In this document: in pieces, positions 45,038 to 54,183 of the stretch
Layout: the number at the start of each line of letters is the position of its first letter
Position numbering within the stretch: position 1 is the stretch's first letter
Source of the DNA: Alsobacter sp046349155
GTDB taxonomy: Bacteria; Pseudomonadota; Alphaproteobacteria; Rhizobiales; Beijerinckiaceae
Length of the DNA stretch: 64,000 nucleotides
Reading direction: 5' to 3'
Assembly: GCA_046349155.1 (NCBI GenBank)
Contig: JAXMCW010000005.1
Coordinates: forward strand, 1-64,000
Position numbers and translations under genes: made by a program
Notes under the pieces: generated by a model
Databases searched by the model: none
Told to the model about the DNA's origin: nothing
Seen by the model: only the letters and a program-made list of their open reading frames with translations

Positions 45038-46522
45038 ATGAGGGGTGAGGGTAAGGACGGTTTAGACTCTGGGGCCACCGGCGACAGGGAGACTGATACC
45101 TCACGGCTGCTCGCTATTGTACGCAATCATTTTGCTTTCAAACACCTGACCGAGTTGAGCATAGACAGTTTCGCGTGGTCGATTGAGGCGGAGCGCCGCG
45201 ACCTGTCTGCTGAAGCTCTGCAGTTTTCGCTGGTCGAGAAGTTTGACGTGCGATCGCGCTCGGAAGCGACCTTGGTTGTGGCGCTAGGCATAGCGGATCG
45301 CATTCCGCGAGATCAAAGCGCTGCATTTGTCGGAACCGTCTGCCGCCTTGGGCCGGCTGTATTGTTTTCGTCTGCGATTCCTGGACAAGGGGGCGCTGGC
45401 ATCGTCAATGAGGCATGGCCGGAGGAATGGGCACGGCTGTTCGCAGAACAAGGCTATGATTGTTACGACGTTCTTCGTCCGGAAATTTTTGGTCGTGAAG
45501 ACGTCGATCCGGATCTTCAGCAAAACGCACTTTTGTTCGTCTCCTCGACCTGGGCGGTGGAGAGCTGGGATGTCGCCAGGCGGCAATCTCCCGCTACTTA
45601 TGTTCACCGGGTTACCTATGACCGCGCACTCCGCCGGATTGGCCAAATGCGTCGCGAGCTCCAAGCAGTGAAGGTTGGCAATATCAGCGTAGTCAAAACG
45701 GCCGCCTCCGCTTCGGAATACTATTTTGGTGCGCAGCGTTATGCGCCTGCATCAGTGGTGATCGAGAAACTTGTCTCTGCTGTCAAGGGTAATCTTCCCT
45801 TGAGTCTTATTAGAGTTGGCCACTGTGAAACTAAGTTTCTAAATTGGCCCGACGTTTACACGCGGGACGAGATCGATAAATCGTTTAGGCGCCAGTTTGG
45901 TTACATAGATTTGTCGGAAGGCGATGTTTCGGATATTGGCCTGATGATGAGATCGGCTATATCAGCGTCAGATGTGCTCGGTATCCCGATTCTGTCCGAG
46001 GCTGACTGGAAGCTCGCTGAAATAGACAACAACATGCGTCTCTGGAGCACAGTATCGACGGCGTGCGAAAAGTTTAGGCTAGTAAGGAGTGACGCTGTGG
46101 TCACATCGCCCAACATTCACAATTGGCTTGTCGAGAGCGACTTCCTCGATGTGCTTCTTAAAGTTACGCACGCCGTGACGCTCGTTGGATGCCGTGATTT
46201 GCGACCTCATTTCCGCCGCCTTGGATTTACCGATGTCGAATATATCGCGGTACCGGAGGCCTATCGAACTCGTGATCGGTCTGCGTTGGTTGAGCGGCAC
46301 TATCCACATGCGTTCTCCTCGATTATGCGTGAGATCCGGGATCGGCGGCGTCCAGGCCTGCACCTTGTCGGTGCTGGCATTCTTGGAAAAATTTACTGCC
46401 GGGAGATCCGACTTGCAGGAGGCGTGGCGGTCGACGTTGGGGCTGTTATGGATGTCTGGGCTGGAATAGTTAGCCGGACCGGATGGGAGCGGCGCGTCGA
46501 GACTTACGCTCTTTCGAGATAG
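45038..46522 (+). CDS. Truncated methyltransferase domain fused to a GT-D glycosyltransferase
   Basis: 494 residues from ATG 45038 (GTG 44999 also in frame). Residues about 60-185 match the second half of a class I methyltransferase: LVVALGIADRIPRDQSAAFV, VLFSSAIPGQGGAGIVNEAW and QQNALLFVSS. The part that should carry the SAM-binding GxGxG loop is missing, so methyl transfer is unlikely. Residues about 250-490 fit the GT-D fold (DUF1792-like): LPLSLIRVGHCETKFLNW, GLMMRSAISASDVLGIP, TLVGCRDLRPHFRR and LHLVGAGILGKIYCREIRLA, ending VAVDVGAVMDVWAG. The GT-D half looks intact. Last gene of the low-GC block. Confidence 0.7.
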   Translation: MRGEGKDGLDSGATGDRETDTSRLLAIVRNHFAFKHLTELSIDSFAWSIEAERRDLSAEALQFSLVEKFDVRSRSEATLVVALGIADRIPRDQSAAFVGTVCRLGPAVLFSSAIPGQGGAGIVNEAWPEEWARLFAEQGYDCYDVLRPEIFGREDVDPDLQQNALLFVSSTWAVESWDVARRQSPATYVHRVTYDRALRRIGQMRRELQAVKVGNISVVKTAASASEYYFGAQRYAPASVVIEKLVSAVKGNLPLSLIRVGHCETKFLNWPDVYTRDEIDKSFRRQFGYIDLSEGDVSDIGLMMRSAISASDVLGIPILSEADWKLAEIDNNMRLWSTVSTACEKFRLVRSDAVVTSPNIHNWLVESDFLDVLLKVTHAVTLVGCRDLRPHFRRLGFTDVEYIAVPEAYRTRDRSALVERHYPHAFSSIMREIRDRRRPGLHLVGAGILGKIYCREIRLAGGVAVDVGAVMDVWAGIVSRTGWERRVETYALSR

Positions 46523-46657
46523 TGTGTTACTCAGCACGCGCGCTAATGTTTAGCTCACTATCGTATGCTTGATCGGTCTGTTTGAATACCGTCTCAAAAC
46601 CCTTGCAGTTAGATGAAAGTGGATTCGAGTTATTCAGTAGTATGGCGCTATTGCTTA

Positions 46658-46667
46658 GGGGGGGGGG
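46658..46667 (+). repeat. Homopolymer of ten G
   Basis: A G10 tract about 320 bp before the start of the RTX gene. Long G tracts are prone to slipped-strand length change and in many bacteria switch promoters of surface genes. The distance is large for a core promoter, so an effect on expression is speculative. Confidence 0.5.
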
Positions 46668-46797
46668 CTACTAGGTGCAGATAATACTTTCATCTGATGG
46701 ATTGCGTTGAAGGAGATCATCGGGGATCCTCTATGAGGCCTATTGCCGCTATCGCGCATAGGCTCCAAATTTAATAAAACTTAAATTGACCACTACG

Positions 46798-46812
46798 TTA
46801 AATTCTGATTAA
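46798..46812. promoter_or_regulatory. Candidate CtrA box upstream of RTX gene
   Basis: Exact TTAA-N7-TTAA, with a TTAA-N6-TTAA pair at 46771-46784 just before it. It lies about 175 bp before the ATG at 46988. The same combination of N7 and N6 pairs occurs at 5863-5887. Confidence 0.35.
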
Positions 46813-46987
46813 AATTGAGTTTAGAGATCCGGGCTTTATGCCTGATTTTTGATCTTGGCGATGAGGTCGCTTTCGGTCCCTCGGCTGCGGCCTCAGTTTA
46901 TCCGCCTTGGGTGTGCCCCAGGGCCACGTCCTGCTCAGCAGGCCCGGACTTGCTGCTTGTGTTTGGTTCACAGATCCGGGTGCGGCC

Positions 46988-47530
46988 ATGGCTACGTATA
47001 ATTTCGCCGACGTGGTGGGATCGACAATTGCCTTCGATCCCACGCTCGACATTCTGAATTTTGCAGCCGGAAGTGCGAACAGGTTGCTGCTCAGCCCTGA
47101 CGGCCTTGACATCGTGGTGTCATTGGATGGCCAAGGGGTCAGGCTGGCGAACGTCGCGTTCGTCCAACTCCTATCCAGCAATTTCGCTTTTGCCAGCGGC
47201 GACATCGTATCGCTGGGGACGGCAGGAAATGACAGCCTGACCGGCTCGGGTGGCAATGACTTCATCGATATCCATCTTGGTGGTGTCGACTCGGTTGCTG
47301 CGGGCGATGGCGATGACAGGATCGTCGCTCTCGGATCTCTCACCGCAACGGACCGGGTCGATGGCGGCCCAGGCGCTCACGATGAGTTGCGGCTGCAGGG
47401 TACCGTCGGGACGGTCGTCTTCACGCCGACCACCGTCACCGGAGTTGAGATCATCGTCTTCGAGGTGGTGCAAGCGCCAGCCTCAAGCTTGCGGATGCCA
47501 CTGTCTCGTCGGCCTTTGGATCGACACTGA
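46988..47530 (+). pseudogene. N-terminal fragment of giant RTX protein, separated by a frameshift
   Basis: Starts MATYNFADVVGSTIAFDPTL, a usual start for this type of T1SS substrate, with an N-terminal domain (residues 1-75) and the first RTX-like repeats (GNDSLTGSGGNDFIDI). After ITV-type strands it reads VTGVEIIVFE and then loses sense (VVQAPASSLRMPLSRR) until TGA 47528-47530. The neighbouring frame, open from 47449, continues in perfect register as GGASASLKLADATVSSAFGS. Loss of one G in a GGG at about 47464 explains this. With the base restored one protein of about 2,395 residues would run from 46988 to 54177. Whether the deletion is real or a sequencing error cannot be told here. Confidence 0.8.
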
Positions 47531-47634
47531 CCCTCGACGCGGCAGCGCTGGGTCAGGCTGAAACTGTCTCGATTGATGCTTCGCTGGTTGTCTCGGGATC
47601 GGTATCCGTCACCGGGGGAAGCGGCGCCGATACC

Positions 47635-50600
47635 GTGATCGGGTCTGCATCTGGTGATTCCATTGCAACAGGTGACGGAACAGACAGCATCTCAGGTGGA
47701 GGGGGAAACGACTCCATCGTCGGCGGGCTAGGGCAGGATACGCTCACCGGGGGTGCCGGGACTGACACGTTCGACTTCGGTTTCCAGGTGCTTCGCAGCG
47801 ACAGCGCGCCGAACACGGCGGACCTGATCACCGATTTCGAAGGCCGCAGTGTCACGGGTGGGGATCTGGTGAGCCTGCCCTCCCTCAGCGGGTCACTTCC
47901 CCTCGTGTTCAACGCTGACGCGTTGTCGTTTCAATTCACGGGATACGGCACGTCAGGTCTGCAGGCGGGATCCAATCCGGGGGACGGATTTGCTGACGTC
48001 TTCTGGAAATATGACGTTGGCTTGTCGCGCAATGAAATCTGGGTCGATTCCAATGACGATGGTCAGTTCAGCGAGACCGATCTCCTGATCGTGCTGCCAT
48101 CCTTTGCAGGCAGCGGAACGACGATCGGGCGTGATGACTTCGTCAGTAATTTCATCGTGACGCGCCTGACTGAAGGGCAAGACAGTTTCCTGGGGTCTGC
48201 ACTGGCTGAGACGATCTACGGCCTGGGCGGCGGGGACACGATCTCAAGCCTGGACGGTGCGGACTCGTTGATCGGCGGAGCCGGCAACGATGTCCTTCTG
48301 GGCGGCCTGGACCCTGACACGCTGGCGGGCGGCGCGGATGCTGACAGCCTGTCGGGCAGCGATGGTGCTGATCTTCTCTATGGGGGCAGCGGGGCTGACA
48401 CGCTATCGGGCGGAAATGACGCCGACTTCATGTACGCGGACGGCACGGAGCTCGACGCTCCGGGCACGCTGAACGTCCTCTTCGGTGACGCTGGCAATGA
48501 CGTCCTCAATGGCGGGGAGGGCGACGACCAGTTGAACGGGGGTGGCGACAATGACCAGCTTCAGGGCTCGAGCGGCGCGGACACGCTCTCGGGTGACGCC
48601 GGCTCGGATTATCTCTTCGGGGGCGCAGGATCGGATCTCCTACGGGGTGGGTCAGACGGCGACACGCTGAGCGGTGGCGGTGATGCCGACACCCTGACGG
48701 GCCAGTCGGGCGCGGACGTGTTCTCCTTCAACTCGCAAAGCGACAGTGAGTCGACCTTTGCGGCGCCGGACCAGGTCACCGACTTCAATCGCCTCGAGGG
48801 CGACAAGATCCAGGTCTTGTCCTCCTACACACCGCTGGTGTTCAGGGGAGACCTTGCTGGCTTCACGCCTGCCTTGGGCGCAGCCTTGCCGGGTGGCGAC
48901 CTCGATCCTGGCCTCGTGCCGCTGTGGAGCGTGCGCGTCGGCAGTGGCGCTTCGGCTGAGACATGGCTGATCGGCGATAGCAACCAGAACAACGTGCTGG
49001 ATGCGGGCGACCTCGTCGTGCGCTTCACCGGAGCTGGCGCTCCCACCGCGCTGCAGATCGACGACTTTGTTCCAGACACCTTCCGGGTCCAGATTGGCGG
49101 CCCGGGCGATGACTCGCTCACGGGAACGCTCGACGCCGACACGATCTACGGCCTGGGCGGCGGGGACACGATCTCGAGCCTGGATGGGCCTGACTCGTTG
49201 ATCGGCGGAGCCGGCAACGATGTCCTTCTGGGCGGCGTGGACCCTGACACGCTGGCGGGCGGCGCGGATGCTGACAGCCTGTCGGGCAGCGATGGTGCTG
49301 ATCTTCTCTATGGCGGAAGCGGGGCTGACACGCTGTCGGGCGGCAATGACGCCGACTTCATGTACGCGGACGGCACGGAGCTCGACGCTCCGGGCACGCT
49401 GAACGTCCTCTTCGGTGACGCTGGCAACGACGTCCTCAATGGTGGGGAGGGCGACGACCAGCTGAATGGGGGTGGCGACAATGACCAGCTTCAGGGCTCG
49501 AGCGGCGCGGACACGCTCTCGGGTGACGCCGGCTCGGATTATCTCTTCGGGGGCGCAGGATCCGATCTCCTACGGGGTGGGTCAGACGGCGACACGCTGA
49601 GCGGTGGCGGTGATGCCGACACCCTGACGGGTCAGTCGGGCGCGGACGTGTTCTCCTTCAACTCGCAAAGCGACAGTGAGTCGACCTTTGCGGCGCCGGA
49701 CCAGATCACCGACTTCAATCGCCTCGAGGGCGACAAGATCCAGGTCTTGTCCTCCTTCACGCCGCTGGTGTTCAGGGGAGACCTTGCTGGCTTCACGCCT
49801 GCCTTGGGCGCAGCCTTGCCGGGCAGCGACCTCGATCCGGGCCTGGTGCCGCTGTGGAGCGTGCGCGTCGGCAGTGGCGCTTCGGCTGAGACATGGCTGA
49901 TCGGCGATAGCAACCAGAACAACGTGCTGGATGCGGGCGACCTCGTCGTGCGCTTCACCGGAGCTGGCGCTCCCACCGCGCTGCAGATCGACGACTTTGT
50001 TCCAGACACCTTCCGGGTCCAGATTGGCGGCCCGGGCGATGACTCGCTCACGGGAACGCTCGACGCCGACACGATCTACGGCCTGGGCGGCGCTGACACG
50101 CTCTCGAGCCTGGATGGGCCTGACTCGTTGATCGGCGGAGCCGGCAACGATGTTCTTCTGGGAGGCGTGGACCCTGACACGCTGGCGGGCGGCGCGGATG
50201 CCGACAGCCTGTCGGGCAGCGATGGTGCTGATCTTCTGTATGGCGGAAGCGGGTCAGACACGCTGTCGGGCGGCAATGACGCCGACTTCATGTACGCGGA
50301 CGGAACCGAGCTCGACGCTCCGGGCACGCTGAACGTCCTCTTCGGTGACGCTGGCAACGACGTCCTCAATGGCGGGGAGGGCGACGACCAGCTGAACGGG
50401 GGTGGCGACAATGACCAGCTTCAGGGCTCGAGCGGCGCGGACACGCTCTCGGGTGACGCCGGCTCGGATTATCTCTTCGGGGGCGCAGGATCCGATCTCC
50501 TACGGGGTGGGTCAGACGGCGACACGCTGAGCGGTGGCGGTGATGCCGACACCCTGACGGGCCAGTCGGGCGCGGACGTGTTCTCCTTCAACTCGCAAAG

Positions 50601-53600
50601 CGACAGTGAGTCGACCTTTGCGGCGCCGGACCAGGTCACCGACTTCAATCGCCTCGAGGGCGACAAGATCCAGGTCTTGTCCTCCTTCACGCCGCTGGTG
50701 TTCAGGGGAGACCTTGCCAGCTTCACGCCTGCCTTGGGCGCAGCCTTGCCGGGTGGCGACCTCGATCCTGGCCTCGTGCCGCTCTGGAGCGTGCGCGTCG
50801 GCAGTGGCGCTTCGGCTGAGACATGGCTGATCGGCGATAGCAACCAGAACAACGTGCTGGATGCGGGCGACCTCGTCGTGCGCTTCACCGGAGCTGGCGC
50901 TCCCACCGCGCTGCAGATCGACGACTTTGTTCCAGACACCTTCCGGGTCCAGATTGGCGGCCCGGGCGATGACTCGCTCACGGGAACGCTCGACGCCGAC
51001 ACGATCTACGGCCTGGGCGGCGGGGACACGATCTCAAGCCTGGACGGTGCGGACTCGTTGATCGGCGGAGCCGGCAACGATGTCCTTCTGGGCGGCGTGG
51101 ACCCTGACACGCTGGCGGGCGGCGCGGATGCCGACAGCCTGTCGGGCAGCGATGGTGCTGATCTTCTCTTTGGCGGAAGCGGGGCTGACACGCTGTCGGG
51201 CGGCAATGACGCCGACTTCATGTACGCGGACGGAACCGAGCTCGACGCTCCGGGCACGCTGAACGTCCTCTTCGGTGACGCTGGCAACGACGTCCTCAAT
51301 GGCGGGGAGGGCGATGACCAGCTGAACGGGGGTGGCGACAATGACCAGCTTCAGGGATCAAGCGGGGCGGACACGCTCTCGGGGGATGATGGCGCCGATG
51401 GCCTCTTCGGTGGCGTAGGATCTGATCTCCTGCAGGGCGGGGCGGGTGCTGACACCCTTAACGGCAGTATCGGTGCAGACACACTTGCAGGTGACGGGAG
51501 CGCGGATGTCTTTACGTTTACGACCACGCAGGACGACTCCACCTTTGCCGCACCTGACCAGATCGTAGACTTTGCTCGATCTGAAGGTGACTTAATATCC
51601 TTGACTGGCCCCTACCAGACACCTCTGGTTTTCCGTGGGGCGCTTGCAGGATTTACTCCGGGTCCCGGCGCGGCATTGCCCAGTCTCGACACGGATCCCG
51701 ACGTCGTTGAGATGTGGACAGCCCGTGTAGGGACCGGCGCGAGTGCGAAGACCCTGTTAATTGGAGACAGCAATCACAACGGGTTGCTTGATGCCACGGA
51801 CTTCTACGTCGAGTTGAGCGGAGTAAACGCGCCGACCGCGCTTACATTGGGCGATTTCTCAGCGGGAACGTTCGTCGTCACGATGGGAGGGGCGACTCCC
51901 GACAGTCGGGCCGGTTCGGCTGCGGCGGATACCATCTACGGATTTGCAGGAGCTGATACCCTGTCCGGGCTCCTTGCCAACGACTCTCTGAGCGGGGGGT
52001 CTGGCAACGACCTGATGCAGGGCGGCGCAGGGCTCGACACGCTCAGTGGAGGGTCGGGCGACGACCGCCTCATCGGCGGAGCAGATGGCGACTACCTCAA
52101 TGGAGGAAGCGGCATCGACGTAGCTGAATACTCGAGTGCGACAATTGCTGTCCTGGCCAACCTCGCAAATCCCGGGTTTAACCTAGGCGATGCCGCAGGT
52201 GACCAGTATTTGGACGTCGAGAACCTTTCTGGCACTGGCCTCAACGATACTTTGATTGGAGATGCCAATGCGAACCGCCTCTCCGGCGGGGCCGGTCAGG
52301 ATTCCCTCGACGGTGGTGAGGGAGCGGATACGCTCGTCGGAGGCATTGGTAACGATATCTTTATAGCTGACAACTCGTTGGACCGGATCGTCGAGAGCAG
52401 CGGTGAAGGATTTGATGTCGTCTATTCTTCGGCCACTTTGACCCTTGGCCCGAACGTCGAGAACCTCGTGCTGACGGGTGTCCTTGGGATCAACGGGACC
52501 GGGAATGCATCCGACAACGTCCTGACGGGCAACGAGGCCGGCAATGCCCTGAACGGGGCTGGGGGCAACGACACGCTCGACGGGGCGGGCGGCAACGACG
52601 TTCTGATCGGAGGCACGGGCGCTGACAGCCTGTCGGGTGGAACGGGCACGGACACGGCCTCCTACGCCACGGCCGCGACGGGCGTGTTCGCGAGCCTGGC
52701 CGCACCGAACCTGAACACGGGCGACGCGCTGGGCGACAGCTACCTGTCGATCGAGAACCTGCTGGGCTCGGGCCAGGTCGACACGCTGGTGGGCGACGTG
52801 AACGCCAACCGCCTGGATGGCGGCGTGGGCGCCGACAGCCTGGTGGGCGGCGGGGGCGACGACGTCTATGTCGTCGACAACAGCGGCGACCGGGTGCTGG
52901 AGAGCTCTGCGGCGGGCGGGCTCGACACGGTGATTGCCTCCGTTCAGGTGACGCTGTCCGGCAACGTTGAGAACCTGACACTGGTGCAGGGCTTCAGCAT
53001 CAACGGGACGGGCAATGGGCTGGATAACCTGATCACGGGCAACGACCAGGCCAACGTGCTGAACGGGCTGGTCGGGAATGACACGCTGGTGGGGGGCGTT
53101 GGCAATGACCAGCTGATCGGCGGGGCTGGTGCCGACAGCCTGGTGGGGGGCAGCGGAACGCTGGATCTTGCCTCCTACTCGACCTCGACCCTTGCGGGCG
53201 GGCTGGTGGCGAACCTGGCGGACGCGCTGCAGAACACGGGCGATGCGCTGGGCGACCGCTACTCGGGCGTGGAGGGCCTGATCGGATCGGGTTTTGCGGA
53301 CACGCTGACGGGGGATGGCGGCTCGAACCGTCTGTCTGGCGGGGCCGGCAACGACGTGATCGATGGCGGCGTGGGCGCCGACACGATGCTGGGGGGCGCG
53401 GGCGACGACACGTTCACGGTCGACAATGCGAGCGACGGGGTGTTCGAGAACGCGGGCGAGGGCCTGGATACGGTGTTCTCGTCGGTGAAGTACACGCTGA
53501 GCGCGAACGTGGAGAACCTCGTGCTGACGGGCAGCGCCGGGATCAACGCGAACGGCAATGCGCTGGGCAACGTGATCACGGGCAACGACACGGCGAACGC

Positions 53601-54177
53601 GCTGAACGGGCTGGACGGGGCGGACACGCTGAACGGGGCGGGCGGCAACGACGTGCTGATCGGCGGCGTGGGGGCGGACCTTCTGGACGGAGGCCTGGGG
53701 ACGGACACGGCGTCCTATTCGACGGCGCTGACGGGCGTGACGGTGAACCTCGGGGCGATGGGGCTGAACACCGGGGACGCGCAGGGCGACCAGTACATCT
53801 CGATCGAGAAGGTGCTGGGGTCTGGACTGGGTGATCAGCTGACGGGCGACGCCAATGCCAACAACTTCAACGGGGGCGGCGGGGCGGACACGCTGGACGG
53901 GGGGCTTGGCAACGACACGCTGGCGGGCGGCACGGGGGGAGACCTCTTCGTGTTTGCATCGGGCTACGGCAAGGACGCGATCACGGACTTCGTGGCGGCG
54001 GACGACACGGTGCAACTGACCGGGCTGTCGGGCGTGTTCGCGGACGGGGCTGCGGCCTATACGGCCAGCGTGCAGATCGGCAACGACGTCGTGCTCACCC
54101 TCGACGCCGCCAACAGCCTCACCTTCAAGAACATCCTCAAGTCCGCACTTTCGGCGGCGGATTTCAGCGTGAGTTGA
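47635..54177 (+). CDS. Giant RTX protein 1, main part, with 310-residue tandem repeats
   Basis: 2180 residues from an in-frame GTG; the sense frame begins at about 47464 and continues the fragment at 46988. It contains long arrays of GGxGxDxLxGG nonapeptides. Residues about 193-1240 are four copies of a 310-residue unit: an RTX array followed by a beta domain (STFAAPDQVTDFNRLEGDKI, TPLVFRGDLAGFTPALGAAL, GDSNQNNVLDAGDLVVRFTG) and a new array. The fourth copy diverges after about 51355. The C-terminal 570 residues are nearly identical to those of the next gene, ending in DLFVFASGYGKDAITDFVAA and a LTLDAANSLTFKN strand, the expected T1SS signal region. No Sec signal. Extracellular Ca-dependent adhesin or matrix protein is the likely role. 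Confidence 0.9.
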   Translation: MIGSASGDSIATGDGTDSISGGGGNDSIVGGLGQDTLTGGAGTDTFDFGFQVLRSDSAPNTADLITDFEGRSVTGGDLVSLPSLSGSLPLVFNADALSFQFTGYGTSGLQAGSNPGDGFADVFWKYDVGLSRNEIWVDSNDDGQFSETDLLIVLPSFAGSGTTIGRDDFVSNFIVTRLTEGQDSFLGSALAETIYGLGGGDTISSLDGADSLIGGAGNDVLLGGLDPDTLAGGADADSLSGSDGADLLYGGSGADTLSGGNDADFMYADGTELDAPGTLNVLFGDAGNDVLNGGEGDDQLNGGGDNDQLQGSSGADTLSGDAGSDYLFGGAGSDLLRGGSDGDTLSGGGDADTLTGQSGADVFSFNSQSDSESTFAAPDQVTDFNRLEGDKIQVLSSYTPLVFRGDLAGFTPALGAALPGGDLDPGLVPLWSVRVGSGASAETWLIGDSNQNNVLDAGDLVVRFTGAGAPTALQIDDFVPDTFRVQIGGPGDDSLTGTLDADTIYGLGGGDTISSLDGPDSLIGGAGNDVLLGGVDPDTLAGGADADSLSGSDGADLLYGGSGADTLSGGNDADFMYADGTELDAPGTLNVLFGDAGNDVLNGGEGDDQLNGGGDNDQLQGSSGADTLSGDAGSDYLFGGAGSDLLRGGSDGDTLSGGGDADTLTGQSGADVFSFNSQSDSESTFAAPDQITDFNRLEGDKIQVLSSFTPLVFRGDLAGFTPALGAALPGSDLDPGLVPLWSVRVGSGASAETWLIGDSNQNNVLDAGDLVVRFTGAGAPTALQIDDFVPDTFRVQIGGPGDDSLTGTLDADTIYGLGGADTLSSLDGPDSLIGGAGNDVLLGGVDPDTLAGGADADSLSGSDGADLLYGGSGSDTLSGGNDADFMYADGTELDAPGTLNVLFGDAGNDVLNGGEGDDQLNGGGDNDQLQGSSGADTLSGDAGSDYLFGGAGSDLLRGGSDGDTLSGGGDADTLTGQSGADVFSFNSQSDSESTFAAPDQVTDFNRLEGDKIQVLSSFTPLVFRGDLASFTPALGAALPGGDLDPGLVPLWSVRVGSGASAETWLIGDSNQNNVLDAGDLVVRFTGAGAPTALQIDDFVPDTFRVQIGGPGDDSLTGTLDADTIYGLGGGDTISSLDGADSLIGGAGNDVLLGGVDPDTLAGGADADSLSGSDGADLLFGGSGADTLSGGNDADFMYADGTELDAPGTLNVLFGDAGNDVLNGGEGDDQLNGGGDNDQLQGSSGADTLSGDDGADGLFGGVGSDLLQGGAGADTLNGSIGADTLAGDGSADVFTFTTTQDDSTFAAPDQIVDFARSEGDLISLTGPYQTPLVFRGALAGFTPGPGAALPSLDTDPDVVEMWTARVGTGASAKTLLIGDSNHNGLLDATDFYVELSGVNAPTALTLGDFSAGTFVVTMGGATPDSRAGSAAADTIYGFAGADTLSGLLANDSLSGGSGNDLMQGGAGLDTLSGGSGDDRLIGGADGDYLNGGSGIDVAEYSSATIAVLANLANPGFNLGDAAGDQYLDVENLSGTGLNDTLIGDANANRLSGGAGQDSLDGGEGADTLVGGIGNDIFIADNSLDRIVESSGEGFDVVYSSATLTLGPNVENLVLTGVLGINGTGNASDNVLTGNEAGNALNGAGGNDTLDGAGGNDVLIGGTGADSLSGGTGTDTASYATAATGVFASLAAPNLNTGDALGDSYLSIENLLGSGQVDTLVGDVNANRLDGGVGADSLVGGGGDDVYVVDNSGDRVLESSAAGGLDTVIASVQVTLSGNVENLTLVQGFSINGTGNGLDNLITGNDQANVLNGLVGNDTLVGGVGNDQLIGGAGADSLVGGSGTLDLASYSTSTLAGGLVANLADALQNTGDALGDRYSGVEGLIGSGFADTLTGDGGSNRLSGGAGNDVIDGGVGADTMLGGAGDDTFTVDNASDGVFENAGEGLDTVFSSVKYTLSANVENLVLTGSAGINANGNALGNVITGNDTANALNGLDGADTLNGAGGNDVLIGGVGADLLDGGLGTDTASYSTALTGVTVNLGAMGLNTGDAQGDQYISIEKVLGSGLGDQLTGDANANNFNGGGGADTLDGGLGNDTLAGGTGGDLFVFASGYGKDAITDFVAADDTVQLTGLSGVFADGAAAYTASVQIGNDVVLTLDAANSLTFKNILKSALSAADFSVS
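48211..51355 (+). repeat. 930-bp tandem repeats, 3.4 copies
   Basis: The word ACGATCTACGGCCTGGGCGG recurs at 48211, 49141, 50071 and 51001, an exact 930-bp period. Copies 1-3 are nearly identical with scattered single changes; copy 4 follows for about 355 bp and then passes into a diverged relative. Such perfect periodicity indicates recent expansion and a site for copy-number change. Confidence 0.92.
52459..54177 (+). repeat. Duplicated RTX 3' module, copy 1
   Basis: These 1719 bp align without gaps to 57721-59439 (offset 5262), from GAGAACCTCGTGCTGACGGG to the stop codon. Differences are mainly clustered at about 53695-53960. The offset is constant across the whole length. Confidence 0.9.
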
Positions 54178-54183
54178 GAAAAA

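Larger units (their letters stand above)
46523..46987. other. AT-rich promoter region of the first giant RTX gene
   Basis: 465 bp without a gene. It contains a run of ten G, TTAA pairs at 46771-46784 (N6) and 46798-46812 (N7), and a low-GC stretch at 46760-46830 suited to a promoter. Base composition returns to GC-rich from about 46.86 kb. Confidence 0.6.

Noticed and set aside
47446..47530. Programmed -1 ribosomal frameshifting joining the two RTX frames
   Set aside because: No X-XXY-YYZ slippery heptamer is seen at the junction; loss of one G explains the register more simply.
48211..51355. CRISPR or other short-repeat array
   Set aside because: The repeats are long, contiguous and protein-coding, with no unique spacers. 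No CRISPR-like array was found anywhere in the window.
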